Source: Winogradskyella costae (GTDB taxonomy: Bacteria; Bacteroidota; Bacteroidia; Flavobacteriales; Flavobacteriaceae). Taken from it: 64,000 nucleotides of DNA. The stretch lies in the NCBI RefSeq assembly GCF_013403865.1, contig NZ_JABFDK010000011.1, positions 1 to 64,000 of the forward strand. The letters are read 5' to 3'. Positions 53,004 to 63,690 of the stretch are shown here, in pieces. Numbering within the stretch: position 1 is the stretch's first letter; every line of letters starts with the position of its first letter. The notes under the pieces are model-generated. The model did not search any database, had not been told where the DNA came from, and saw nothing but the letters and a program-made list of their open reading frames with translations. A program made the position numbers and the translations under genes.

Positions 53004-53834
53004 TTATTCTTTAATAACTCTAAAACTATGCTCACCTTCTTCTGCAGATAATTTTACGATATACACTCCAGAGGTAAGTCCAGAAATATCTAACTTCATT
53101 TGAGACGTTGCTGCAGTCCTATTTATGACTTCTTGACCTAAAAGATTGTATATTTGTGCACCTGTTAATGCTGATTTATAATCAATATTTAAAACGTCTT
53201 GTGCAGGATTAGGATATACTGTTAAGGCATTAATTTCAAATTCATTGATACTTAAAGTCGCTAAATTCAATGTGAAATCTAAGGCCTGTCCGAAGCTTTC
53301 CTGTCTTTCTACTCCAAATGCATTAAATACAATTCCACAAGGATCTACAATAGCTGTTGAAGGTGGATTAACATCAGTTCCTTGATCAGTATATGTTTTT
53401 GTGATTCTTATGCGTGTTTCACCTAAAACCGCATCGGTAGGTACGGTAATATCTAAAGTTACAGATACACCATCGGCACCATTAGTATCCGAAAGTAATC
53501 CAAGTTCGTATACTTCACCTGCGTCATCTAAAATGTCATTTTGGTTCCAATCTATAAAAGCTACAATATTAGAATCGAAAGCTCCATATGTATTTCCTGT
53601 TATAACAATTGAATACGTTTCATCTGGTGCCACGTTTACAGTTGTCGCTGTTTTATCAACTAAAATAGAGGAGGTTTCTGTATTTGTAATACTAATACCT
53701 GCAAAGCTCACCGTTGAGATTTCTTCAATTCCAAAAGGATTCATTGGTTCTGAAATATCACAGTATGGACTCGGAAAAGTTTGAGCCTGCGCTCCTAATG
53801 CTAACATGGCAATTGCTAAAGTAATTTTTTTCAT
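53004..53834 (-). CDS. Secreted GEVED-domain protein with T9SS type A sorting domain
   Basis: A 276-residue secreted protein. After the signal peptide (ITLAIAMLALGAQAQ) comes a GEVED-type beta domain (AFIDWNQNDILDDAGEVYEL, then TRIRITKTY). The C-terminus is a T9SS type A domain (ALTVYPNPAQDVLNI, ISGLTSGVYIVKL). A small exported surface or secreted protein; ligand unknown. Confidence 0.87.
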   Translation of the reverse strand: MKKITLAIAMLALGAQAQTFPSPYCDISEPMNPFGIEEISTVSFAGISITNTETSSILVDKTATTVNVAPDETYSIVITGNTYGAFDSNIVAFIDWNQNDILDDAGEVYELGLLSDTNGADGVSVTLDITVPTDAVLGETRIRITKTYTDQGTDVNPPSTAIVDPCGIVFNAFGVERQESFGQALDFTLNLATLSINEFEINALTVYPNPAQDVLNIDYKSALTGAQIYNLLGQEVINRTAATSQMKLDISGLTSGVYIVKLSAEEGEHSFRVIKE

Positions 53835-53981
53835 ATATTATTATATTAAATGATTAAAAGGCAATTTAGAATAATAAAACAGAAAACATTTAGCTTATTA
53901 TCATTTTAACAGTAGAACCACTTACTGCGTGCTTAAAATAATTCCATTTAAAAGTTATATTACAGCTATATCATCTTTAAA

Positions 53982-54743
53982 TTATCTCTTTTTTCGTTTT
54001 GGCTGCTCTTCTTTCAGTCGAACGTAAATTAATTTAGAACGTCCTCTCGAATCTTCACGTCGTTCAACTTCAAAATCAGAAATAGCGTTTATCAAAGGTG
54101 TTAATTTCTGAAAGCCGTAATTTCTAGAATCAAAATTTGGTTGTTTCTTCTGTAGTAAGCTTCCAACATCACCTAAAAACGCCCAGCCATCATCATCTGC
54201 CACATCATCTATAGTTGTCGCAATCAGCTTTACTTCTTTTACAGTAATAGTATCGTAATTATTTTTTGATACTGTAGACTTCGTTTTATCTTTTAATGGG
54301 CTTTCTTCTTTTATATTTTTAAGAATCTCAATATAAATAAACTTATCACAAGCCACGATAAATGGACTCGGTGTTTTCTTTTCTCCGATACCATAAACGG
54401 CCATACCGGCTTCGCGCAAACGTGTTGCCAGCCGTGTGAAATCACTATCACTAGAAACTAAACAGAAACCATCTACTTTTTCAGAGTATAGAATATCCAT
54501 AGCATCAATAATCATTGCCGAATCTGTAGCATTTTTACCTGTGGTATAACCATATTGCTGTATGGGAGTTATGGCATTTTCTAAAAGCATATTTTTCCAT
54601 TTAGATAAGTGTGGTTTGGTCCAATCACCATAAATACGCTTTATAGTTGGGTTGCCATATTTGGCAATTTCTTCCATCATTTCTTTTACATAAGCTGATG
54701 GTATATTGTCGCCATCAATCAGTACTGCTAATTTTATATCCAT
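53982..54743 (-). CDS. NYN/LabA-type ribonuclease-like protein with OST-HTH domain
   Basis: A 253-residue protein. The N-terminal NYN domain shows its acidic sites in VLIDGDNIP, DSAMIIDAMDIL and SSDSDFTRLATRLRE. A linker (about 150-170) leads to a C-terminal LOTUS/OST-HTH-like domain (DDDGWAFLGDVGSLLQKK, SRNYGFQKLTPLI). The PIN-like fold suggests RNA cleavage or RNA binding; the target is unknown. Monocistronic. Confidence 0.88.
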   Translation of the reverse strand: MDIKLAVLIDGDNIPSAYVKEMMEEIAKYGNPTIKRIYGDWTKPHLSKWKNMLLENAITPIQQYGYTTGKNATDSAMIIDAMDILYSEKVDGFCLVSSDSDFTRLATRLREAGMAVYGIGEKKTPSPFIVACDKFIYIEILKNIKEESPLKDKTKSTVSKNNYDTITVKEVKLIATTIDDVADDDGWAFLGDVGSLLQKKQPNFDSRNYGFQKLTPLINAISDFEVERREDSRGRSKLIYVRLKEEQPKRKKR

Positions 54744-54799
54744 AAGTGATTTTACATATTAATTTTTGTAATCCTAAAGATAAGGGCTTTAAAATAAAA

Positions 54800-54821
54800 A
54801 ACCACTTCAATTGAAGTGGTT
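54800..54821 (-). terminator. Rho-independent terminator
   Basis: AACCACTTC, AATT, GAAGTGGTT; on the minus strand a T-run follows. It terminates the small lysine-rich gene at 54843. Confidence 0.8.
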
Positions 54822-54842
54822 TTGTTAACTCTACCGCGATCG

Positions 54843-54947
54843 TTATTTGCGACTTACCTTTTTTGCAATTTTATCTGCTTTTTTTTCTTTAGCCGATTTA
54901 ACAGGCTCTTTTTTTGAATTTTTCTTTGCATCTTGTGATTTAGCCAT
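54843..54947 (-). CDS. Tiny lysine-rich protein (34 residues)
   Basis: From the ATG at 54947 the peptide begins MAKSQDAKKNSKKEP and ends KKVSRK; nearly half its residues are basic. A strong terminator follows 20 bp after the stop, which supports real expression. Such peptides are often annotated as hypothetical in Flavobacteriia. It could bind nucleic acid or ribosomes, but this is a guess. Confidence 0.6.
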   Translation of the reverse strand: MAKSQDAKKNSKKEPVKSAKEKKADKIAKKVSRK

Positions 54948-55033
54948 GACTATATAATTTTAAGTTTTCACTTTTTAATTAGTATTAAATGTAATGAAAA
55001 AGAGTATATAAACACGTAATAAAACCAACGTCA

Positions 55034-55465
55034 TTATTCTTTTTTATTTCGCTCCCCTTCGTCTTCAATCCGTTTCCAAATCAACTCACTATTGAGCAAA
55101 AAACTGCCAATGTGGTCGAAATTACAATCTGAAGGAGTAATAATAGACAAAAATGATTCTTCCTTTTTATCGCGATATAAGTGATAAGTCTCACCAACAA
55201 TTGGCTCAAATGTATACCGCGAATTATAAACCAATGTGTTATATTCCAGTTCTGCCATCATTTTTTCATACTCGGCTTTTAGCTCCAAGTATTTGGCTTT
55301 AATTTGCTTATTAGCCTTATTGATGTTTCTGGTTTTCCAAGATGAATTATCCGTAACTTGGATGGCAGGTGCACCAACATTAGTAGCGTATGGCTTTAGA
55401 TACGCATCATAACGCTTTGTAGCTTTATCGTATACAACCTGATCTGGCTTCTTATCGTTCGACAT
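55034..55465 (-). CDS. DUF2452 family protein
   Basis: A 143-residue soluble protein counted from the ATG at 55465. It matches what I know of DUF2452: YATNVGAPAIQVTD near the N-terminus, a coiled coil (KAKYLELKAEYEKMMAELEY), then FEPIVGETYHLYRD and ESFLSIITPSDC. Function unknown. Confidence 0.75.
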   Translation of the reverse strand: MSNDKKPDQVVYDKATKRYDAYLKPYATNVGAPAIQVTDNSSWKTRNINKANKQIKAKYLELKAEYEKMMAELEYNTLVYNSRYTFEPIVGETYHLYRDKKEESFLSIITPSDCNFDHIGSFLLNSELIWKRIEDEGERNKKE

Positions 55466-55570
55466 ATGCAATTGCTTTTTATAAAAAATATCCTTAATGT
55501 CTCTTTTAAAGGAATTGATTGTGTTTTTTTTATTAAATTTAGATCAATTAATTAATCCGTTATAAACTTT

Positions 55571-55750
55571 ATGAAAAAAATAGGCTCATTAAACCTCTTT
55601 ATGATAGCACTATGTGTTTTAATTATTATAGTTGCCATGTATTTATTCTTAAGAGGAGATCAGCATCATGCCATTTTTATTGGACTCTGGGTCCCGACAA
55701 TTCTCGCGTTCGCAATCTTTTTTAAACAAATCTTCAATGGAGGCAAATGA
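55571..55750 (+). CDS. Small two-TM protein (59 residues)
   Basis: Starts MKKIGSLNLFMIAL, with hydrophobic segments at about 8-27 and 35-52 (IFIGLWVPTILAFAIFF). The next gene starts inside its last codons in another frame. No family recognised. Confidence 0.6.
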   Translation: MKKIGSLNLFMIALCVLIIIVAMYLFLRGDQHHAIFIGLWVPTILAFAIFFKQIFNGGK

Positions 55751-55847
55751 AATAATTTTATCTTTTTCGATATTTGTGTCTATATGCGTGGTCGTTTGGG
55801 CTGTTTTAGTCATTCGTGCTTACAACAAGATAGATCGAAATGATTAA
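55737..55847 (+). CDS. Overlapping one-TM micropeptide (36 residues)
   Basis: Starts MEANEIILSFSIFVSI in the +1 frame relative to the previous gene, overlapping it by 14 bp, and ends NKIDRND. One TM helix. The overlap suggests translational coupling; the pair may form a small membrane complex. Confidence 0.45.
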   Translation: MEANEIILSFSIFVSICVVVWAVLVIRAYNKIDRND

Positions 55848-55892
55848 ATAAAACAATCTTTTTGCCCTATAAAAAAGCAATGTTTTGAAAAT

Positions 55893-56507
55893 TTAAATCA
55901 TCTTAAAATCCAAAAGCAATTCACCTTCAATTGAAGCCTGTAAATGATCACCTTTAAAAACCAAGCCCGTTCCACTGGCAGGCGTACCTGTAAAAATAAG
56001 ATCACCTTCTTCTAAAGTCATAAATGACGAAATGTAAGTTATAATTTCAGCAAAATTATAAATCATTAAACCCGTTGTGCCCACTTGTTTTTGCTCCCCA
56101 TTGATTTTTAAATCGAAATGTATAGCATCTAATTGTGAAAATTCTGAAACTGGTCTAAATGCCGAGATTGGTGATGCTCCATCAAACCCTTTTGCTAAAG
56201 CCCAAGGGCCTTTACTTTCTCTGCTTGCTGCTAAAACATCTTTAGCGGTATAATCAATACCAACCGCTAATTCTGAAATATAAGAAATAGCATCATTAAG
56301 TGCAATGTCCTTACCACGCTTTCCTATTTTAACGACTAACTCTACCTCGTAAGCCAATTGGTTAGTGATTTTAGGAAACTCTACATCCATATTATCTGTA
56401 ACTAAAGACGAATCTGGTTTTGTAAATATAGTTTGTACTCCTGTTTTTATGGCGCTAATTTCTGATGTATCGTTAACGTAATTTTTGCCAATACCTATTA
56501 TCTTCAT
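55893..56507 (-). CDS. Fumarylacetoacetate hydrolase-family protein (YcgM-like)
   Basis: A 204-residue single-domain FAH protein counted from the ATG at 56507. Conserved features are GIGKNYVNDTSE, EVELVVKIG (metal Glu pair), DYTAKD, KGFDGASP and TGTPAGTG. Members act as acylpyruvate hydrolases or oxaloacetate decarboxylases with Mg. Monocistronic. Confidence 0.88.
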   Translation of the reverse strand: MKIIGIGKNYVNDTSEISAIKTGVQTIFTKPDSSLVTDNMDVEFPKITNQLAYEVELVVKIGKRGKDIALNDAISYISELAVGIDYTAKDVLAASRESKGPWALAKGFDGASPISAFRPVSEFSQLDAIHFDLKINGEQKQVGTTGLMIYNFAEIITYISSFMTLEEGDLIFTGTPASGTGLVFKGDHLQASIEGELLLDFKMI

Positions 56508-56608
56508 AGAGATTTTATGTTTCAAATTAATTGAGAATAAAGATAGAAAAAGCCTTTATATATTCTAACAAAAAAAGCAAGGCATCTCTAAATTAATGAC
56601 TCTAATTC

Positions 56609-56746
56609 TTAAAACACCTCAAAGACATAACCTAATAGCCAATACAGTATAAAAAACACAATTATAGTGCCTATACATCCACACTTACCACCCCCAATTT
56701 TCTTAGCTCCCCAAGCTGCACCTATAATTCTTAATAACTTTTCCAT
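56609..56746 (-). CDS. Small membrane protein with Gly/Cys motif (45 residues)
   Basis: Starts MEKLLRIIGAAWGAKK and contains KIGGGKCGCIGTIIVFF, with one TM helix in the C-terminal half. The CxC next to a glycine cluster is unusual. No family recognised. Length and position between larger genes support it moderately. Confidence 0.5.
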   Translation of the reverse strand: MEKLLRIIGAAWGAKKIGGGKCGCIGTIIVFFILYWLLGYVFEVF

Positions 56747-57100
56747 AATTGTTTGTGTTTACGTTATGTGTTGTAAATTTAATGGGTGTTTAGATAATTA
56801 TTGAACTATAATCACACAAATGTGCGCTCTTCTGATTATTTAGTGCGTGTTCGATTACGCTTTAATTTTAGCGATTGTATATCCTAAGCTTTTAATAATA
56901 ATAATACTAGCCAATAATAAAAAAATCCATCAGGTAAACATTATCTTGGACTTCAAAACCCTGACAGCTCAAAGACTGACCCTATTAATGTTCACAAGAC
57001 TTTAACACAATAAATCGCTACAATTAACTTTGATACAACGTCGTACTCTCAAAATAAGATTAATTTTGACAGCTTAATCTTTTAGATCAGTAGCACGTTA
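56747..57100. other. Intergenic region without a gene
   Basis: No coding region seen. It holds a TAnnTTTG element (TAACTTTG, 57025-57032) that could drive the AsmA-like gene 69 bp downstream. Confidence 0.5.
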
Positions 57101-59980
57101 ATGGGAGCAGCAAAGAAGAACAAGTGGAAAAAAGTACTCAAATGGACTTTAGCGGTATTAGCATTTCTTATCATCTGTCTTTTTGCGATTCCTACCTTAT
57201 TTAGTGATCTTATTTCTAATGAAATTAAAAAAGGAATTAATAGTAATTTAAACACCGAACTTCAGTTTAAAGATTCTAATATTTCGTTCTTTAATCATTT
57301 TCCTTCGTTAACGTTTTCTTTTGAAGATGTTAATTTAGCAAGTGCAAAACCTTTTGAAAAAGACACCCTGATTAATGCTAAAGAATTAGGGTTTGGCATC
57401 AACGTCTTTAAACTCATCTTTTCAGATAAAGTTGTGGTTAATGAAACCTACTTAACGGATAGTAACATCTATTTAATTAATGATGCTTTTGGCAGAAGTA
57501 ATTATGACGTCTACAAAACTACGGACACAACTGTCGTTGCAAAAGACACCTCTGCATCAGACCTAAATCTTAATCTTAGACGCCTTAAATTAGACAATGC
57601 ATCAATCCATTATATAGATAACAACAATGGCTTAATTATTAGCTCTCATGGACTCAATTATAATGGTCGTGGTGGTATTGTGAATGGCAAACTCGAATTG
57701 GGGTCACGTTTAAACGTCAACAGTGTAGATGTTACCTTTAATAATACCGATTACTTAAATGGTAAACAAATAGAAGCAAAATCCTTTACCATATATGACA
57801 CTGAAAATTTATCAGTAGCCTTAGATAAAAACACCATTTCTTTAAATGATTTGAAAGTGAATTTTAACGGTAATCTCAATGTATTTGATAATGGCTTCGC
57901 TTACAACTTATACTTTAAAACTGAAAGCGGTTCCTTAGAAAAGGTAATCAGTGCTTTACCTCCAAAATATGCTGAATGGTCTAAAGAGGTATCATTTAAA
58001 GGAGATTTAGAAGCAACGTTCAATATTGCTGGGTATACGGGCACGGTTCCAGAAATCTCAGCTATAGATAAAATGGAAATTGCTGTCATGATAATAGACG
58101 GCACAGTTAAACATAATAATGCTGCAGAAGCCTTAGAGCATTTGCAACTAACACTTAAAGGAGATATCACTAATGACTTCATTAATCTTAAGGTAGATAA
58201 TTTAGATTTCACTTTAAACAATGAACGCACCAAAGGAGAACTAATCATCAATGGAAAAGCTGATTCTTTATATGTAAAGTCGTCCATTCAATCCCATCTT
58301 AACCTCAACATACTTAACCAAACATTAGGTTTACCAGATCTTAAATTTAATGGCATCTTGTTCGCTGATATTACCACTGATGGTATTTACGAACCGCTCA
58401 CGTCCAGGCTACCTAGAACTAATGGCATATTTAAATTAACGGATGGCGAATTGCAAACTTCTAGTCATCTAGAACCCATTAGAGATATTTCGTTAGATGC
58501 ACGCATCCAAAACGAAGGTGAAACGTACGAGACATCAACTTTAACCATAAAAGCCTTAAACTTCAGTTTTCTCGAAAACCAATTTACAAGCACTGCGTTC
58601 TTTAAGAATCTTGAACAACCCGAATATGACATAAGAGGGAAAGGCTCCATCGATTTCACAGCATTAAATAAAGTTATCGAATTGCCGTTTCTTATTACAA
58701 ACGGGCAACTCACAGCTGATATGCATTTAAAAGGACAACTTGATAATGTACAAACTGAAAATACCAACAGTGGAACTTTAAGCTTAAAAAACTTGACTTT
58801 TACCTCAGACATATTACAGTATCCATTAATCGTAAACCAAGGTCAATTTTTATTTTTAAATGATAAAATGGCCTTTACAAACCTTGCGGTTAAGCACCAA
58901 TCTTCGGATATGATTATGGAGGGATATTTCACCAATTATATGGATTATGCTTTATTTTCGAAAGGAGTATTGCTAGGAGATTTACAATTGAAAGCTAAAA
59001 AACTAGATATTACGGAGTTCTTTCCAAAAGAGGAGCAATTAATAACACAAACAAATAATATGACCAACCCAGACACCGTTGAAAGTGTGGTCAGTGGTGT
59101 CATGCCAATTCCAAAAAATGTAAATCTCGCCATCAAAGTAATTATCGATAGCTTAAACTACAACAATCTCAATATTTCGAAGCTTTCTGGAGATTTAGGC
59201 ATCAAAGACCAAGGACTTTTCTTAAAAAATAGCACCTTAAGTATGGTTGATGGTACTGCTAAAATTGAAGGTTTCTACCAACCTACCTCTAGTAAAGACG
59301 CCTTATTTTCTTTAAGTTTAAATGCCAAAAATTTAAATATTGAAAAAGGCTATAACAGCATGGCCTTATTTAAAGAATTAGCACCTGCTGCTGCACAAGC
59401 CTCAGGTATCGTATCTATCGATTATAACATCGCAGGCCTGTTAGATGAAACCATGCTACCGGTTATGACGTCCTTAAAAGGTAAAGGCACATTAAAAGTA
59501 CACGATGTAAAATTTGATGGCTATAAACTCCTCGGAAAAGTCTCTGAAAAATCAGGTTTTGACGCTTTAAATGATCCTAAAGTCTCTGAGATTACAATCA
59601 AGTCTACTGTAGATAATAATGTTTTAAATATAGAACAATTCAAGTTTAAAGTCAGCCCGTTTCGGTTAAGAGCTGAAGGACAAACTTCTTTTGATGGAGA
59701 CCTCAGTCTTAAAATGCGTATTGGCTTACCTCCATTAGGACTTATCGGTATTCCTGTAGTTATAGAAGGTACTAGCGATGATTTTGATATAAAACTTGGT
59801 AAAAAATCTAAAGATCTAAACATCGAAGACACCACTGAGAGCAGTACTATTAATGCGGAATTAAAAGATATTTCCAAACGTAAAGATTCTTTACGAGACA
59901 GTCAATCTGTAAATAAAATTAACACCTTACAGAACGACCTCAACCAGATAAAATTAGATAGCATAAAAACATACAAGTAG
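57101..59980 (+). CDS. AsmA-like envelope protein
   Basis: A 959-residue protein anchored by an N-terminal TM helix (LKWTLAVLAFLIICLFAIPT). A long repetitive beta-rich periplasmic part follows, and the C-terminal region (about 680-890) matches the AsmA C-terminal block (KGKGTLKVHDVKFDGYKL, then LRAEGQTSFDGDLSLKMR). Proteins of this superfamily are linked to lipid transport between membranes and outer-membrane assembly. The tail is Lys/Ser-rich and disordered. Confidence 0.85.
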   Translation: MGAAKKNKWKKVLKWTLAVLAFLIICLFAIPTLFSDLISNEIKKGINSNLNTELQFKDSNISFFNHFPSLTFSFEDVNLASAKPFEKDTLINAKELGFGINVFKLIFSDKVVVNETYLTDSNIYLINDAFGRSNYDVYKTTDTTVVAKDTSASDLNLNLRRLKLDNASIHYIDNNNGLIISSHGLNYNGRGGIVNGKLELGSRLNVNSVDVTFNNTDYLNGKQIEAKSFTIYDTENLSVALDKNTISLNDLKVNFNGNLNVFDNGFAYNLYFKTESGSLEKVISALPPKYAEWSKEVSFKGDLEATFNIAGYTGTVPEISAIDKMEIAVMIIDGTVKHNNAAEALEHLQLTLKGDITNDFINLKVDNLDFTLNNERTKGELIINGKADSLYVKSSIQSHLNLNILNQTLGLPDLKFNGILFADITTDGIYEPLTSRLPRTNGIFKLTDGELQTSSHLEPIRDISLDARIQNEGETYETSTLTIKALNFSFLENQFTSTAFFKNLEQPEYDIRGKGSIDFTALNKVIELPFLITNGQLTADMHLKGQLDNVQTENTNSGTLSLKNLTFTSDILQYPLIVNQGQFLFLNDKMAFTNLAVKHQSSDMIMEGYFTNYMDYALFSKGVLLGDLQLKAKKLDITEFFPKEEQLITQTNNMTNPDTVESVVSGVMPIPKNVNLAIKVIIDSLNYNNLNISKLSGDLGIKDQGLFLKNSTLSMVDGTAKIEGFYQPTSSKDALFSLSLNAKNLNIEKGYNSMALFKELAPAAAQASGIVSIDYNIAGLLDETMLPVMTSLKGKGTLKVHDVKFDGYKLLGKVSEKSGFDALNDPKVSEITIKSTVDNNVLNIEQFKFKVSPFRLRAEGQTSFDGDLSLKMRIGLPPLGLIGIPVVIEGTSDDFDIKLGKKSKDLNIEDTTESSTINAELKDISKRKDSLRDSQSVNKINTLQNDLNQIKLDSIKTYK

Positions 59981-60113
59981 TACAGCAAAGTCTACCAACG
60001 ATACGCTCGCGTATCTTGTCTTTCAAAGCATAACGAAGAAAGACCAAATGTATCTAGAAACTTATACCACCGAAATAGCGATAACAAAGAACCAAGAACA
60101 AACAATCAAATAC

Positions 60114-60168
60114 CATACTCGGGTCATATTCGGATGATACTCGGGTCATACTCGGGTCATATTCGGGT
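60114..60168 (+). repeat. Five-copy 11-bp tandem repeat
   Basis: CATACTCGGGT, CATATTCGGAT, GATACTCGGGT, CATACTCGGGT, CATATTCGGGT, contiguous. Same period and copy number as 5071-5125 but different sequence. Confidence 0.85.
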
Positions 60169-60302
60169 TAGCCCCTGTTTTTTCTTACAATAAAAAGGAA
60201 CATAATTAAAATTATACGTCATTAAGTCGTTAAAAAAACAATAACAACATCAAAATCAACTCAAATGATTTTAGTCGCAAACAAAATTAGATTCATAATT
60301 TG

Positions 60303-60310
60303 TACCTTTG
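60303..60310 (+). promoter_or_regulatory. Promoter -7 element of uvrA
   Basis: TACCTTTG matches TAnnTTTG 38 bp before the ATG at 60348. A purine-rich GGAGGA lies about 12 bp before the start, an unusually good Shine-Dalgarno match for this phylum. Confidence 0.6.
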
Positions 60311-60347
60311 CAACTTTGCTAAAAACAATAGGAGGATAAAACCATAT

Positions 60348-63176
60348 ATGAGCCAATTCAACGATTCAATCGAAGTAAAAGGAGCACGCGTTCACAACCT
60401 AAAAAACATAGACGTTACTATACCTAGAGACAAACTAGTGGTAATAACAGGTTTGTCTGGTAGTGGTAAATCGTCTTTGGCTTTCGATACTATTTATGCT
60501 GAAGGACAACGTCGTTATATTGAAACCTTTTCAGCTTACGCACGTCAGTTTTTAGGAAGCTTAGAGCGACCAGATGTTGATAAGATTGATGGATTATCTC
60601 CTGTTATTGCCATTGAGCAAAAAACAACGAGCAAATCTCCACGGTCAACGGTTGGAACCATCACTGAAATTTATGATTTTTTGCGTTTGCTTTACGCAAG
60701 AGCTGCCGATGCTTACAGTTTTAATACTGGCGAACAAATGGTCAGCTACAACGATGAGCAAATTAAAGACCTTATCTTAGAATCTTATAAAGGCAAACGA
60801 ATAAACATTTTATCGCCTGTCATCCGTTCTCGTAAAGGGCATTATCGCGAATTGTTTGAGCAAATTGCCAAACAAGGGTTCGTTAAAGTAAGAACCGACG
60901 GTGAGATCGTAGATATTGAAAAGGGTATGAAATTAGACCGTTACAAAACCCACGATATCGAAATTGTTATTGATCGATTAAAAATCGATAGCACAGAAAA
61001 TGACGAAAAGCGTTTAATGGAAAGCATCAATACAGCCATGTATCATGGTGAAGACGTATTAATGGTAATTGACCAAGACACCAACGAACCGCGTTTTTTT
61101 AGTCGTAATTTAATGTGCCCTAGTTCTGGGATTTCGTATCCCAACCCAGAGCCTAATAATTTTTCATTCAACTCACCAAAAGGTGCTTGTTATAACTGTA
61201 ATGGTATCGGTGAATTATATGTGGTTAACGATCACAAGTTAGTGCCAGACGAATCATTATCTATAAAAAACGGTGCCTTAGCACCACATGGTCCACAGAA
61301 GAAAAGTTGGATTTTTAAACAGTTTGAAACCATAGCACAACGTTATGACTTTTCATTAAATGACGCTTGGAAAGATATTCCTGAAGACGCCAAACAGGTT
61401 ATTCTTCATGGAGGAAAAGATAAGTTCACCGTAGAAAGCAAACTTTTAGGGGTTACCAGAGATTATAAAATAGATTTTGAAGGTGTTGCCAATTTCATTG
61501 AAAGTCAATACAATTCAGATTCAACATCCCTAACGCGTTGGGCTAAGGAATATATGGACAAAGTAGAGTGTCCGGTTTGTGAAGGATCGCGTTTACGTAA
61601 AGAATCACTTTATTTTAAAGTGGATGGCAAAAGTATAGCCGACTTGGTAAATATGGATGTTGTTGAATTAGGTATTTGGTTAGAGGGTTTATTAGAGCGC
61701 TTATCGAGCAAACAGCAACAAATTTCAGCAGAAATCATAAAGGAAATCAGAAGTAGAGTGCAGTTTTTACTCGATGTCGGACTTACTTACCTCAGCTTAA
61801 ATCGAAGCTCAAAATCCTTATCCGGAGGAGAAGCACAACGTATACGATTAGCAACGCAAATTGGTTCGCAACTAGTTGGTGTACTTTATATTTTAGACGA
61901 ACCAAGTATTGGTTTACACCAGCGCGACAACGAAAAATTGATTAATTCATTAGTATCCTTAAGAGATGTTGGCAATTCTGTAATAGTCGTTGAGCATGAT
62001 AAAGACATGATAGAACGTGCCGACCATGTCATTGATATTGGTCCTTTCGCAGGCAAACATGGTGGGGAAATTATAAGTGAAGGCACGCCAAAAGAGTTAT
62101 TAAAACAGCATACCCTTACAGCGGCTTATCTTAACGGTGAAAAAATCATTGAAATTCCAAAAAAACGCCGAAAAGGAAACGGCAAAAAACTCATTCTTAA
62201 AGGGTGCACAGGAAACAATTTAAAGAATGTAGATATAGAATTACCCTTAGGACAAATGATTGGTATTACCGGCGTTTCAGGAAGTGGGAAATCGACCTTA
62301 ATTAATGAAACCTTGTACCCTATTCTTAACGCTCATTATTTTAATGGTGTTAAAAAACCAATGCCATATAAAAGTATTAAAGGCCTAGAACATTTAGATA
62401 AAGTTATTGATATAAACCAATCACCAATAGGACGAACGCCAAGAAGTAATCCGGCAACTTACACTAAGACTTTTGATGAAATAAGGAGTCTCTTTGCAAA
62501 GATTCCAGAGGCAATGATTCGCGGCTATAAACCTGGTCGTTTTAGTTTTAATGTCAAAGGTGGACGATGCGAAACATGCCAAGGAGGAGGCTTGCGCGTT
62601 ATAGAAATGAATTTCTTACCAGATGTTTACGTAGAATGTGAAACCTGCCAAGGCAAACGTTTTAATCGTGAAACCTTAGAGATTCGCTACAAAGGTAAAT
62701 CGATTAGTGACGTATTGAATATGACTATTGAAGAAGCCGTAGATTTCTTCGAAAACATCCCAAAAATCCACAGAAAACTTAAAACAATTAAAGATGTAGG
62801 CTTAGGCTATATTACCTTAGGCCAACAATCTACTACCCTTTCTGGAGGTGAAGCCCAACGTATAAAACTAGCTACAGAATTAAGCAAACGCGATACAGGA
62901 AACACGTTTTACATCTTAGATGAACCTACAACAGGTTTACATTTTGAAGATATCCGAGTGCTTATGAAAGTCCTTAATAAGTTAGCTGACAAAGGCAATA
63001 CGGTTTTAATAATTGAGCATAATCTCGATGTAATTAAAACGGTTGATTATATTATTGATATCGGTTACGAAGGAGGAAAAGGCGGTGGAGAAGTTGTAGC
63101 GAAAGGCACGCCAGAAGAAATCATAAAAGATAAAAAGAGTTACACAGCCAAATTTTTAAAGAAAGAAATGGCTTAA
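60348..63176 (+). CDS. uvrA: Excinuclease ABC subunit UvrA
   Basis: A 942-residue protein of normal length counted from the ATG at 60348. It has two ABC ATPase modules: Walker [10 protein letters not shown] and GVSGSGKST, signatures [12 protein letters not shown] and [12 protein letters not shown], and Walker [11 protein letters not shown] and [10 protein letters not shown]. The zinc modules [18 protein letters not shown] and CETCQGGGL with CETCQGKRF are intact. With UvrB it recognises bulky DNA lesions in nucleotide excision repair. An 11-bp repeat array lies upstream. Confidence 0.97.
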   Translation: MSQFNDSIEVKGARVHNLKNIDVTIPRDKLVVITGLSGSGKSSLAFDTIYAEGQRRYIETFSAYARQFLGSLERPDVDKIDGLSPVIAIEQKTTSKSPRSTVGTITEIYDFLRLLYARAADAYSFNTGEQMVSYNDEQIKDLILESYKGKRINILSPVIRSRKGHYRELFEQIAKQGFVKVRTDGEIVDIEKGMKLDRYKTHDIEIVIDRLKIDSTENDEKRLMESINTAMYHGEDVLMVIDQDTNEPRFFSRNLMCPSSGISYPNPEPNNFSFNSPKGACYNCNGIGELYVVNDHKLVPDESLSIKNGALAPHGPQKKSWIFKQFETIAQRYDFSLNDAWKDIPEDAKQVILHGGKDKFTVESKLLGVTRDYKIDFEGVANFIESQYNSDSTSLTRWAKEYMDKVECPVCEGSRLRKESLYFKVDGKSIADLVNMDVVELGIWLEGLLERLSSKQQQISAEIIKEIRSRVQFLLDVGLTYLSLNRSSKSLSGGEAQRIRLATQIGSQLVGVLYILDEPSIGLHQRDNEKLINSLVSLRDVGNSVIVVEHDKDMIERADHVIDIGPFAGKHGGEIISEGTPKELLKQHTLTAAYLNGEKIIEIPKKRRKGNGKKLILKGCTGNNLKNVDIELPLGQMIGITGVSGSGKSTLINETLYPILNAHYFNGVKKPMPYKSIKGLEHLDKVIDINQSPIGRTPRSNPATYTKTFDEIRSLFAKIPEAMIRGYKPGRFSFNVKGGRCETCQGGGLRVIEMNFLPDVYVECETCQGKRFNRETLEIRYKGKSISDVLNMTIEEAVDFFENIPKIHRKLKTIKDVGLGYITLGQQSTTLSGGEAQRIKLATELSKRDTGNTFYILDEPTTGLHFEDIRVLMKVLNKLADKGNTVLIIEHNLDVIKTVDYIIDIGYEGGKGGGEVVAKGTPEEIIKDKKSYTAKFLKKEMA

Positions 63177-63334
63177 CTCTTACAGTAACAATTTTTGAAT
63201 GTTTGAATCAAAAAAACACATAATTAATAGCACAAAAAGGCCAATACGAACTTAATTAAACATATTGTTAACTCGATTGCTTAACATATTATTAAGATAC
63301 TATTTTATTTTATAATTTAACATCACTAACATGA

Positions 63335-63517
<183 letters not shown>

Positions 63518-63539
63518 TATCTAAATAAAATAAATTCAT

Positions 63540-63576
63540 AAGCATATCTTAATAATTAGGTATGCTTATTTTTTTT
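63540..63576 (+). terminator. Rho-independent terminator
   Basis: AAGCATA (63540-63546) with TATGCTT (63561-63567) and a run of eight T at 63569-63576. Confidence 0.75.
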
Positions 63577-63636
63577 ATGTTTAAATATCTATTTCAATCT
63601 ATTTAACTTAAATTTGAAAGTCTCAAAAAATTAGAC

Positions 63637-63660
63637 AAAGCCATATTGATATATGGCTTT
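63637..63660. repeat. Perfect 10-bp inverted repeat
   Basis: AAAGCCATAT, TGAT, ATATGGCTTT, lying 30 bp upstream of the LOG-family gene. It may be a hairpin terminator with a weak tail or an operator. Confidence 0.6.
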
Positions 63661-63690
63661 TATATTGTTATAATAAATTATATTGATTTT

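Larger units (their letters stand above)
59981..60347. other. Intergenic region before uvrA
   Basis: No gene seen. It contains an 11-bp tandem repeat (60114-60168) and the uvrA promoter element (60303-60310). Confidence 0.6.
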
